From: Pseudomonadota bacterium
GTDB taxonomy: Bacteria; Pseudomonadota; Gammaproteobacteria; Burkholderiales; Nitrosomonadaceae
DNA: 64,000 nucleotides
NCBI GenBank assembly: GCA_018240285.1
Contig: JAFEGA010000001.1
Location: 110,241 to 174,240 of the forward strand
Direction: 5' to 3'
Part shown: positions 40,163 through 47,819 of the stretch, one piece after another
How positions within the stretch are numbered: position 1 is the stretch's first letter
How the letters are laid out: each line of letters begins with the position of its first letter
The notes under the pieces: model-generated
What the model was told of the DNA's origin: nothing
The model's database searches: none
What the model saw: only the letters and a program-made list of their open reading frames with translations
Made by a program: the position numbers and the translations under genes

Positions 40163-40345
40163 TCATGCATTGCGGCTAAGGTTGTTGAGCAACTCGATTA
40201 TTTGCTTGCTTTGCCTGAGATAATCGTTGGCATCTTCGAGTTGCCCGAGCTCGCGCGCGACATTGCCCATTTTCTCTAATGAAATTGACAAATCGTGCAG
40301 CGCCTGCGGCGTTTCGCTGAGGGAAGTTTGCTCATTTGAGGGCAA
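40163..40345 (-). pseudogene. Fragment of a TPR-repeat protein
   Basis: A 60-residue reading frame with ETPQALHDLSISLEKMGNVA then ELGQLEDANDYLRQSKQIIE. This is the pattern of one tetratricopeptide repeat plus a flank, as in large NACHT/TPR proteins (LSVSLxxVGDVxxAxGDLxxA). It has no recognisable ribosome site and its start overlaps the BrnT promoter, so it is probably the remaining 3' scrap of a larger gene lost when the adjacent island was inserted or rearranged. Confidence 0.5.
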
Positions 40346-40369
40346 TAGGCATACAACTGTGCTATAGTT
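40336..40369 (+). promoter_or_regulatory. brnTA promoter and operator-like dyad
   Basis: TATAGT at 40363-40368 is a good -10 box that ends only 7 nt before the BrnT ATG at 40376, so transcription should begin on or next to the start codon. A TTGAGG at 40336-40341 is spaced 21 bp from it, which is long. An imperfect dyad AACT-N7-AGTT (40355-40369) overlaps the -10, as expected for autorepression by the antitoxin. Confidence 0.5.
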
Positions 40370-40375
40370 TTCTCC

Positions 40376-40651
40376 ATGAAACCAATCAATTGGGACTCAG
40401 ATAAAAATCGAAAGCTAATCGAAGAAAGGAATATTTCATTTGAGAGTGTTATTTTTTCACTGCAATCGGGTGGATTGCTGGACGATATGGTTCATCCAAA
40501 CAAAGATAAGTACCCGCAACAACGTATTTTTGTAGTTTCGATTGATGAATATGTGTATTTGGTACCTTATGTGGAAACTGAAGCGGAAATATTCCTGAAA
40601 ACAATCATACCTAGCCGAAAGGCGACAAAACTTTATCTTGGTGACAAATGA
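40376..40651 (+). CDS. brnT: BrnT-family ribonuclease toxin
   Basis: A 91-aa toxin of the BrnT/BrnA type II system; BrnT is a RelE-like RNase that cleaves mRNA during stress. The N-terminal NWDSDKNRKLIEERNISFESV matches the family WDxxKnxxNxxKHgisFEeA pattern, although the usual His is replaced here (ERNISF). The core strands RIFVVSIDEYVYLVPYVE and IPSRKAT correspond to the conserved region ending in ISARKAt. No ribosome site precedes the ATG, so the message is probably leaderless. It overlaps the antitoxin by 4 bp (ATGA). Whether it is still toxic is unknown. Confidence 0.85.
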   Translation: MKPINWDSDKNRKLIEERNISFESVIFSLQSGGLLDDMVHPNKDKYPQQRIFVVSIDEYVYLVPYVETEAEIFLKTIIPSRKATKLYLGDK

Positions 40652-40944
40652 TAAAAAAAACGAAATTGGACATAGAAGAAAAAGTGCTACTTGAAGCATT
40701 CGAATCAGGGGAATTCAAATCCAAACTTACACCTGAGCGCAAAAAGATGATCGAAGCATCGGCAGCGCAGACCTTTAAAAAAGACAAACGGATCAATATC
40801 AGAATTTCCAGCAGAGATCTGACGGCGATTCAGAGAAGAGCCATGGAGGAGGGTGTGCCGTATCAAACCTTAATTGCCAGCATCATTCATAAATATGCTT
40901 CGGGTAGCTTGTATGATGTGACGGCTAATAATGCCAATGACTGA
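40648..40944 (+). CDS. brnA: BrnA-family antitoxin
   Basis: A 98-aa antitoxin with a C-terminal ribbon-helix-helix DNA-binding domain (RINIRISSRDLTAIQRRAMEE then GVPYQTLIASIIHKYASGSL). The N-terminal 50 residues are charged and probably wrap the toxin. It neutralises BrnT and represses the operon, as known for this family. It overlaps brnT by 4 bp, so the two are translationally coupled. Confidence 0.85.
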   Translation: MIKKTKLDIEEKVLLEAFESGEFKSKLTPERKKMIEASAAQTFKKDKRINIRISSRDLTAIQRRAMEEGVPYQTLIASIIHKYASGSLYDVTANNAND

Positions 40945-41002
40945 AAAAATGCGCTTTTTTTCACCTTTTAAAAATCCAACCATTAAGCTACTACAGTTTG
41001 AA

Positions 41003-41563
41003 TTACCCATTCACTTCAGAGCTTAATTTGGACTCAATATATTCAACAAACTGCAGTGCTTTTTTATACAACTCATATATTTCATCAGCTGTTTTCTCTA
41101 GGGGATAATTCGCAAAATTTCCATGTACTAATAAATTCCTAAGATCGCCAAGTTCTAAGAAGGCTTTTTCAGCTTCAGAGATATTGGGGGTTGTTCTTAA
41201 ATAGTTTTTCGCAGAGTCTCTAAAGGAAGTGCCAAACATAGCAAAAAAAGAATTAGAACTGCGACTTTTCTCACGCCATTGAAAATATGTATGATATTGC
41301 CGCTCAATTGCTTTATTTTTAACAAGTGAAACAAGTGCTTCATTAGATTTAGAGATTCTTTCTGCAAAATCTGAGATTGCATTTGTAATTCGATTTTCGA
41401 AATAACTTGCTGACGACAATAAAAGAATCTTACTAAGTGATCCTTCAATATCTTGGGCATAAGATATTTGCCCCTGATCTCTAAGAAATTTAGCAAGCCC
41501 TTTTTGCTCCTCGAATAAAGTATCGATAAGTGTTTTGCTAGAGAGTGTCATAACCTCATCCAC
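41003..41563 (-). CDS. HEPN-domain (RiboL-PSP / MAE_28990-like) putative RNase
   Basis: 186 residues, all helical. The HEPN signature is ELGDLRNLLVHGNF with Arg142-x4-His147, the RNase active site of HEPN proteins found in toxin, abortive-infection and CRISPR effectors. The rest fits the RiboL-PSP/MAE_28990 HEPN group. The start GTG 41563 overlaps the end of the DUF262 gene by 8 bp; ATG 41551, 4 nt after that stop, is an alternative. The two genes are clearly coupled. The gene is markedly A+T-rich. No function has been demonstrated from sequence; RNA cleavage controlled by the partner is inferred. Confidence 0.72.
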   Translation of the reverse strand: MDEVMTLSSKTLIDTLFEEQKGLAKFLRDQGQISYAQDIEGSLSKILLLSSASYFENRITNAISDFAERISKSNEALVSLVKNKAIERQYHTYFQWREKSRSSNSFFAMFGTSFRDSAKNYLRTTPNISEAEKAFLELGDLRNLLVHGNFANYPLEKTADEIYELYKKALQFVEYIESKLSSEVNG

Positions 41564-42767
41564 TTAGTACCGATTTTGCGCGATTCCGCCGATTAGTGAC
41601 ATTTTTTGAGCTTGCGGTGTCGAACTGTGTAGCGTTAACAAAATCATTGTCTTGCTTAAGTAATTGAAGTTGATCTGGGATAATTATTGGTACATCGAGC
41701 GATTTATTTTTAAATGCATTGGCACACTGCACAGCGAACACAGCATCAATAATTGAAATATTTACACGAGTAGCCTGAGCACCAATAAATGCTTTTTCTG
41801 GTAACGATTGACATGCATCGAGAAACTTCTTAAAAAGATTCTCAAGATAATCGACTTGTTGTTTTGAGAAATTTCTAGTGCGCTTAGATGCAAGATTTAA
41901 GAATCGAACCATTGAAGGTTTGTATTCTTCTCCAAACATTAACATTGCAAAAGCACGAAGAAGTATTTCGATGTCTTTCATGTGCAAATCTGGTTCTGTC
42001 AATCCAAGTAACTCACGCCATCGAGGGATTAGATTTATACGATAAAGCATCTCATAAAAATCTGAATGATAAAGACTGGTGCGAATTTCTTGTGGTTTTA
42101 GATTAACTCCTCCTGTATTTAGGCGATTAAATATTTCGTAAATGGATGAAGCCTCATCTTCTTCAGCATCAGGTACATTTTGCTTGATGATGATATTTCG
42201 TACTGTGCGCAGATCAAAAGTAGTTTTAAGTTCTCCTAAAGTTCCATAATTTAATTTATTAAGCCGATTTGGTCTGTTTGGTAGGTGTTCTGTAAGCTGT
42301 AGATTAAATTTCACAAAGTATTCATCATCATGTAAAACTTTATCAGGTAGGCTACCCGCCTCATCAAAAATTTTTCTTAACTCTATCCGCTTTTCTTTTT
42401 TCGGAAAGCGCTGCTTAATAAAGTAGTAGATAGACATCAATCTTTGTTGACCATCTATTACTAGGAATTTATTTCGAGATTCTTCATAGAGAAAAATTTG
42501 TGGAATTGGTAATCCAATAATTATTGATTCAATCAATTTTGAAGCACGCTTAATATCCCAAACATAATTTCTTTGGAATCCTGGAATTTTTACTGCACCG
42601 GATTCAATAAAGCTAAACATAGTCAACATGTTAAAGTCATTTGGAGATGAAGTGATGTCATATTCTTTAATTTGAAAGTCATCATCTTCGCCAATCGCAT
42701 CATCAAACCAGGGGATATCTATATTCTCTGTTAGATTATTGTCTATTTGCATTCTCTTTTGCTCCAA
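41556..42767 (-). CDS. DUF262 (ParB/GmrS-like nuclease or NTPase fold) protein
   Basis: 403 residues. The DUF262 core (about 40-260) is recognised by IPGFQRNYVWDIKRASKLIES, GLPIPQIFLYEE, VIDGQQRLMSI (the DGQQR motif) and FNRLNTGGVNLKPQEIRTSLY. The C-terminal 140 residues are helical. DUF262 is the N-terminal part of GmrSD, BrxU and SspE restriction proteins, where DGQQR takes part in nucleotide binding and hydrolysis. There is no DUF1524 HNH nuclease domain here, so the nuclease partner may be the HEPN protein next to it. Strongly A+T-rich relative to the flanking genes, suggesting horizontal transfer. The real start may be M6, the second ATG. Confidence 0.82.
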   Translation of the reverse strand: MEQKRMQIDNNLTENIDIPWFDDAIGEDDDFQIKEYDITSSPNDFNMLTMFSFIESGAVKIPGFQRNYVWDIKRASKLIESIIIGLPIPQIFLYEESRNKFLVIDGQQRLMSIYYFIKQRFPKKEKRIELRKIFDEAGSLPDKVLHDDEYFVKFNLQLTEHLPNRPNRLNKLNYGTLGELKTTFDLRTVRNIIIKQNVPDAEEDEASSIYEIFNRLNTGGVNLKPQEIRTSLYHSDFYEMLYRINLIPRWRELLGLTEPDLHMKDIEILLRAFAMLMFGEEYKPSMVRFLNLASKRTRNFSKQQVDYLENLFKKFLDACQSLPEKAFIGAQATRVNISIIDAVFAVQCANAFKNKSLDVPIIIPDQLQLLKQDNDFVNATQFDTASSKNVTNRRNRAKSVLSG

Positions 42768-42850
42768 TCATATATATCAACAAGCTATGAATATTGCGAA
42801 ACACTTGTTCGGGGACAAATCAGCGACATCGTGACTGATGAAATAGATCA

Positions 42851-44677
42851 TCACTCCGCTCCAATCTCAATCAACACCTCATTCGGATTCACCGATTCGC
42901 CCTTGACGACGTGCACCGCTTTGACGATGCCGCTGATCGGGGCGGTGATTTCGGTTTCCATTTTCATCGCTTCGGTGATCAGTACCGGTTGTCCGGCGCT
43001 GACTTTCTGGTCTTCTTTGACCAGCACGTCGAGGATGTTGCACGGCATGCTGACGACGACGTCGCCATCGGCAGCGGGGCGGCGGCGTTTGCTGCCGATG
43101 GTGCTTTTGACGGCACCTTGGGTGCCACCGTCGAGGACGATTTCATCGAGCGTTTCGACGACGATCTCTTCTGGCATGCCGTCGACCATGAAATAGAAGT
43201 GCCGCAGCGACTGATTTTTCGGGCTGGTGCCGGTGACTTTGACGTGATACGACTCGCCGTGCAGCGCGACGTTGAATTCGGTTGGTGCTTTTTGCACGCC
43301 GTTGCCGCCTGTAGCTGCAATTTCGAGCGGTTCCGGCACGAGGTGGCCGGTGGAGCGCAGTTCCAGAAACTGCTTGCCGATTTCGGGGAACATGGCGTAA
43401 CTCAACACGTCTTCGTCGTTTAGCGCCAGATGACCGATTTCCTGGCGCAGGTGCTCGAATTCCGGTTTCAACAGATCGGCGGGGCGGCAATCGATGATAT
43501 CCTCCTTGCCGATGGCGCGTTTTTGCAGGCCGGTGTCGATCGGCGCGGGTGCTTTGCCGTAGCCGCCTTGCAGGTAGCGTTTAACTTCGTTGGTGATGGT
43601 TTCGTAACGCTTGCCGGTCAGCACGTTCAACACCGCCTGCGTGCCGACGATTTGCGACGTTGGCGTGACCAGCGGCGGGTAGCCCAGGTCTTTGCGCACG
43701 CGTGGAATTTCTGCATAGACTTCGCTGATGCGGTTCAACGCGTTGCGTTCCTGCAATTGATTGGCCAGATTCGAAATCATGCCGCCAGGCACCTGGAACA
43801 CATGCACGCGCGTGTCGACGCCGGTGAATTCGCTCTCGAAACGGTGGTATTTCTTCCGCACTTGCGCGAAATAATCGTTGACCTCTTGCAGCTTCTGCAA
43901 ATCCAGGCCGGTGTCGTGTTTCGTGCCTTGTAACGCCATGACCAGACTCTCGGTCGGCGGATGGCTGGTGCCGCCCGACCACGATGACAGCGCCGTGTCG
44001 ATGTGACGGCAACCGGCTTCGATGGCTTTCAACTGGCACATTTCGGCCAAGCCGGAGGTGGCGTGCGAATGCAGGTGAACCGGTACGTCGACGGTGTCCT
44101 TCAAGGCTTTTACCAGCTCGCTGGTGGCATACGGCGTCAGCAATCCGGCCATGTCCTTGATGGCGATCGAGTCGCAACCCAGCGTGGCTAGCTCTTTGGC
44201 CAGCGTAATAAAACTGGCGGTATCGTGCACCGGGCTGGTGGTGTAGCAAATCGTGCCTTGTGCGTGCTTACCGGCTTCCTTGGTCGCTTCGATCGCAGTT
44301 CTGAGGTTGCGCACGTCGTTCAGCGCATCGAAGATGCGGAACACATCCATGCCATTGGCGGCGGCACGTTTCACGAATGCGCGCACGACATCGTCGGAGT
44401 AATGGCGGTAACCAAGCAGATTCTGCCCGCGCAGCAGCATTTGCAGCGGCGTTTTCGGTAATGCGGTTTTCAGTTTGCTCAGGCGTTCCCACGGATCTTC
44501 CTTCAGAAAGCGCAAACAGGCGTCGAACGTCGCACCCCCCCAGCATTCCAGCGACCAATAACCGATATTGTCGAGCATCGAACAGGCCGGCAGCATGTCC
44601 TCAGTGCGCATCCGGGTGGCGATCAGGGATTGGTGCGCATCGCGCAGAATGACGTCGGTAATATGAACTTTTTGCAT
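42851..44677 (-). CDS. pycB: Pyruvate carboxylase subunit B (carboxyltransferase-biotin carrier)
   Basis: Carries biotin and transfers the carboxyl group to pyruvate to give oxaloacetate; it is also like oxaloacetate decarboxylase alpha (OadA). Domains: HMGL-like carboxyltransferase barrel (about 1-290) with VILRDAHQSL and HLHSHATSGLAEM, PYC-OADA region (about 295-500), and a C-terminal biotinyl domain with ITEAMKMETE; the biotin lysine is Lys572, 36 residues from the end. No Na+-pump beta or gamma genes lie nearby, and a biotin carboxylase gene precedes it by 30 bp, so anaplerotic pyruvate carboxylase is preferred over the decarboxylase pump. Confidence 0.9.
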   Translation of the reverse strand: MQKVHITDVILRDAHQSLIATRMRTEDMLPACSMLDNIGYWSLECWGGATFDACLRFLKEDPWERLSKLKTALPKTPLQMLLRGQNLLGYRHYSDDVVRAFVKRAAANGMDVFRIFDALNDVRNLRTAIEATKEAGKHAQGTICYTTSPVHDTASFITLAKELATLGCDSIAIKDMAGLLTPYATSELVKALKDTVDVPVHLHSHATSGLAEMCQLKAIEAGCRHIDTALSSWSGGTSHPPTESLVMALQGTKHDTGLDLQKLQEVNDYFAQVRKKYHRFESEFTGVDTRVHVFQVPGGMISNLANQLQERNALNRISEVYAEIPRVRKDLGYPPLVTPTSQIVGTQAVLNVLTGKRYETITNEVKRYLQGGYGKAPAPIDTGLQKRAIGKEDIIDCRPADLLKPEFEHLRQEIGHLALNDEDVLSYAMFPEIGKQFLELRSTGHLVPEPLEIAATGGNGVQKAPTEFNVALHGESYHVKVTGTSPKNQSLRHFYFMVDGMPEEIVVETLDEIVLDGGTQGAVKSTIGSKRRRPAADGDVVVSMPCNILDVLVKEDQKVSAGQPVLITEAMKMETEITAPISGIVKAVHVVKGESVNPNEVLIEIGAE

Positions 44678-44707
44678 GGATTTTCCTTGGTTAACCGATG
44701 AATGCTG

Positions 44708-46126
44708 CTACAGACCGGTGTGCGAAGCGACCACCGCGGCGATCACGCTCGCCAGTACCTCCGGCCGGGGTTTATCGGAATAATGGATCAGATTCGGGTT
44801 CTGCTCGACAAAGCCGGTGTTGAATTTGCCGCTGCGGAATTGCGGGTGCTTCAGAATCTTCAAATAATACGGAATCGTCGTTTTGATACCGAACAATCCC
44901 ATGTCGCGCAAGGTACGTTGTCCGCGCTTGATCGCGTCTTCCCAGGTCAGTGCGCTGACGATGACTTTGGCGACCATGGAATCGTAAAACGGTGGAATTT
45001 CGTAACCGGTATAAATCGCCGTATCGGTGCGCACGCCCGGGCCGCCTGGCGCATAGTAGCGCGAAATGCGGCCGAAGCTCGGCAGGAAATTGTTTTTCGG
45101 GTCTTCGGCGTTGACACGGAACTGAATGGCAAAGCCGCGCCGTACGATCTCGTCTTGCCGGAAACGCAGCGGCAAACCGGCGGCGACGCGGATTTGCTCC
45201 TCGACGATGTCGACACCGGTGATGGTTTCGGTGATGGTGTGCTCGACCTGCACGCGCGTGTTCATTTCCATGAAGTAGAAGCGGCCGTTGTCGTCGAGCA
45301 GAAACTCGACCGTTCCGGCATTGGTATAGCCGACCGATTTCGCCGCGATCACCGCCAAGCCGCCGATATACTGACGCTGCGCTTCGTCCAGTTGCGGCGA
45401 CGGCGCGATTTCGATCAGTTTCTGATTGCGGCGCTGAATCGAGCAATCGCGCTCATACAAGTGAATGACGTTGCCGTGATGATCGGCCAGCACCTGCACT
45501 TCGATATGGCGCGGGTTGACGATGCATTTTTCCAGAAACACATCGGCGCTGCCGAAAGCCTTGGTTGCTTCGGAAATGACACGGGCGTAATTGCGCTTCA
45601 GTTCTTCCGCGTTGTCGCAACGGCGGATACCGCGCCCGCCGCCGCCGGAGGTCGCTTTCAGCATCACCGGATAACCTATTTTTTCCGCGACTTGCAACGC
45701 CTCGTCGACTGAATGCAAGTTGCCGTCGGAGCCGGGTGTCACCGGAATCCCGGCGGCGATCATCGCACTGCGCGCTTCGGTTTTGTCGCCCATACGATGG
45801 ATCACTTCCGGTTCGGGGCCGATGAAAATCAGTCCGCGTTCCTTGCAGGCGCGCGCGAATTGCGCGTTCTCGGACAGAAATCCATAACCGGGGTGTATCG
45901 CATCGCAGCCGGTCGCCAACGCCAGATCGACCAGCGCGTGAATATTCAGATAGCACGCCATTGGCTCGCTGCCGATGCAATACGACTCATCGGCCTTCTT
46001 GACATGCAGTGCGAAACGATCCGCTTCCGAATAGACCGCCACCGAGCGGATACCCATCTCGGCACATGCGCGAATGATGCGCACCGCGATTTCGCCGCGG
46101 TTGGCGATGAAAATTTTACGTAACAT
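44708..46126 (-). CDS. pycA: Pyruvate carboxylase subunit A (biotin carboxylase)
   Basis: ATP-grasp biotin carboxylase of 472 aa, about 20 longer than AccC of fatty-acid synthesis. Motifs: IANRGEIAVRIIRACAE, HPGYGFLSENAQFA, the glycine-rich loop KATSGGGGRGIR, HIEVQVLADHHGNVIHL and EMNTRVQVEH with catalytic Glu. It is adjacent to and upstream of pycB, forming the two-subunit pyruvate carboxylase also found in some methanogens and proteobacteria. In a CO2-fixing nitrifier it would refill the TCA cycle. Confidence 0.9.
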   Translation of the reverse strand: MLRKIFIANRGEIAVRIIRACAEMGIRSVAVYSEADRFALHVKKADESYCIGSEPMACYLNIHALVDLALATGCDAIHPGYGFLSENAQFARACKERGLIFIGPEPEVIHRMGDKTEARSAMIAAGIPVTPGSDGNLHSVDEALQVAEKIGYPVMLKATSGGGGRGIRRCDNAEELKRNYARVISEATKAFGSADVFLEKCIVNPRHIEVQVLADHHGNVIHLYERDCSIQRRNQKLIEIAPSPQLDEAQRQYIGGLAVIAAKSVGYTNAGTVEFLLDDNGRFYFMEMNTRVQVEHTITETITGVDIVEEQIRVAAGLPLRFRQDEIVRRGFAIQFRVNAEDPKNNFLPSFGRISRYYAPGGPGVRTDTAIYTGYEIPPFYDSMVAKVIVSALTWEDAIKRGQRTLRDMGLFGIKTTIPYYLKILKHPQFRSGKFNTGFVEQNPNLIHYSDKPRPEVLASVIAAVVASHTGL

Positions 46127-46425
46127 CTTTTGACCTGTTGGAAAACGTAATGCCGGTATTTTACCCGATCAATTCCGCTATTTAATGAGACATTTAATAA
46201 TCAACGCTGTTGAGGGCGGTAGCTGCTATTTTTTGAACCTGGGAGTTTTAATTTCTTTCGGGTTTTATTCCTCGCCGCTTGTGGCAGGGTGCTTTATCGA
46301 CCATGGATTGCTTCAATTACTTTAAAGCTTTTCGCAAAATCACCGTCGATACACGAATGTTGTAGGAAAGATTATTAATTGATGTGCTCATTGAAGAGCA
46401 CTCGACATAGGTTAAAAAAAACTAT
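46127..46425. other. Intergenic region with degenerate sequence and a leader hairpin
   Basis: The 299 bp hold no gene. A hairpin GTGCTC-ATTGAA-GAGCAC (46384-46401) lies 24 nt before the porin ATG. The stretch at about 46270-46380 (ATCGACCATGGATTGCTTC then TTTAAAGCTTTTCG then GTTGTAGGAAAGA) looks like a diverged copy of the sequence after the porin gene at about 47705-47806. Promoters for pycA and the porin must also be here. Confidence 0.4.
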
Positions 46426-47520
46426 ATGAAAAGTATCGTGTTGGTAACCTGCTTGCTAGTAAGCGCAAGTGCTTTCTCAAATGATAGCAGCAAAATTTTA
46501 ATAAACGCCCCTTCGCCCTTTACCTTTGGCGCCTATGCCGAGACTTATTATAGCTATGATTTTAATAATCTGATAAATAATCAGAAACCTCCCTTTATCT
46601 ATAGCTTTAACAAAAACAATGATCTTGCGGTAAATTTTGCCCTTATAAAGGGAGCTTATGCCGCAAGCAGAATCAGAGCCAATCTGGCATTGGCGGCGGG
46701 TACTTACATGAAAGCCAATTATGCGGCTGAACCAGGAATATTGGGAAATCTTTACGAAGGTAATGTTGGAATAAAGCTATCAGGAAGTAATAATCTGTGG
46801 TTGGATGTCGGTGTCTTTTCATCGCATATCGGCTTTGAAAGTGCAGTAGGAAAAGACAATTGGACTTTAACCCGAAGCCTAGTAGCGGAGAGTACACCGT
46901 ATTTTGAATCCGGAGCAAAGATCAGTTATATCTCTGATGATGGCAAATGGTTTGTAAGCGCGCTCATTCTGAATGGCTGGCAGCGTATCAAGCCTGTGGA
47001 GGGAAATACTCTTCCCGCATTCGGAACTCAGATTACTTATACGCCTTCGCCCCGTATGACCTTGAATAGTAGTACGTTTTTTGGTAGCGACAAACCTGAT
47101 GATATGAGACAAATGCGCTATTTTCATAATTTCTATGGTATTTTTAAATTGAACGATATGCTCTCCGCCACTATCGGTTTTGATATCGGCATCGAGCAAC
47201 AAACCAAGGGTTCTTCTGCCATGAATACTTGGTTTAATCCCACATTTATTTTGCGCTATACCCCTACAGCAAAGACCGCGGTTGCAGTGAGAACGGAGTA
47301 TTACAATGACAGACATGGCGTTATTGTCGCTTCAGATACCCCTCATGGGTTCAAAACCTGGGGTTTCTCTACTAACTTTGATTACAACATTATCAATAAT
47401 TTACTGTGGAGAGTTGAAGCGAGATCATTGCAGAGTAAAGATGATATTTTCATATCAAGTAATGGCACGGCCAGTAACAACAATACACTCATTACTACAT
47501 CATTGGCACTAAGTTTTTAG
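46426..47520 (+). CDS. Outer-membrane beta-barrel porin-like protein (BBP2 family)
   Basis: 364 residues with a signal peptide (KSIVLVTCLLVSASAFS). Then alternating amphipathic strands rich in Tyr, Phe, Asn and Ser follow, and the protein ends in the outer-membrane terminal phenylalanine (TSLALSF). The pattern FGAYAETYYSYDF near the N-terminus, GVFSSHIGFESAVGKDNWTLTRS and YFESGAKISYIS is of the uncharacterised beta-barrel porin-2 / OmpL-like family. Substrate unknown. No operon partners: pycA is divergent upstream and the nucleotidase convergent. The flanks contain degenerate repeat-like sequence, suggesting past mobility. Confidence 0.72.
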   Translation: MKSIVLVTCLLVSASAFSNDSSKILINAPSPFTFGAYAETYYSYDFNNLINNQKPPFIYSFNKNNDLAVNFALIKGAYAASRIRANLALAAGTYMKANYAAEPGILGNLYEGNVGIKLSGSNNLWLDVGVFSSHIGFESAVGKDNWTLTRSLVAESTPYFESGAKISYISDDGKWFVSALILNGWQRIKPVEGNTLPAFGTQITYTPSPRMTLNSSTFFGSDKPDDMRQMRYFHNFYGIFKLNDMLSATIGFDIGIEQQTKGSSAMNTWFNPTFILRYTPTAKTAVAVRTEYYNDRHGVIVASDTPHGFKTWGFSTNFDYNIINNLLWRVEARSLQSKDDIFISSNGTASNNNTLITTSLALSF

Positions 47521-47819
47521 CAAAATGCTGAATAATTCACCAAGCAAGAAGAGCCAAAGTCTTCTTACTTGCTGCGCGTATCACGGAATTTGATTCTTAA
47601 GGAAGTTCTGAAAAACTACTGTATTCAGTTATGCTACGCTGAAATCAAGTTCGAAATGCTTATTTACACCTCGTAAACTGCGCTTTCCCGCTTAATTCTG
47701 CCTTGCTCGACCATCGCTTGCTACCTTTTTCAAAGTTTTTTTAACGTCACATTTGCCGCTTTTGCGAAGCTACCCGGAGTATCTTCATTCTGTAAGAAAG
47801 AGGATCTATCGCAAACTTT
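47521..47819. other. Intergenic region with possible mobile-element remnant
   Basis: The 299 bp lie between convergent genes and have no reading frame of interest. The text from about 47597 (GGAAGTTCTGAAAAACTACTG) resembles the outer end of an IS5-type element. About 47705-47806 (GCTCGACCATCGCTTGCTACC then TCAAAGTTTTTTTAACG then TTCTGTAAGAAAGA) parallels the region before the porin gene. No transposase gene is present. Interpretation is tentative. Confidence 0.35.

Noticed and set aside
44702..45712. 336-codon frame antisense to pycA
   Set aside because: Same reason: an antisense image of a conserved biotin carboxylase gene with His/Asp/Arg-biased nonsense composition.
47597..47806. Possible complete insertion sequence or MITE
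   Set aside because: No transposase, no matching inverted end and no target duplication could be found, so it is recorded only as a possible remnant.
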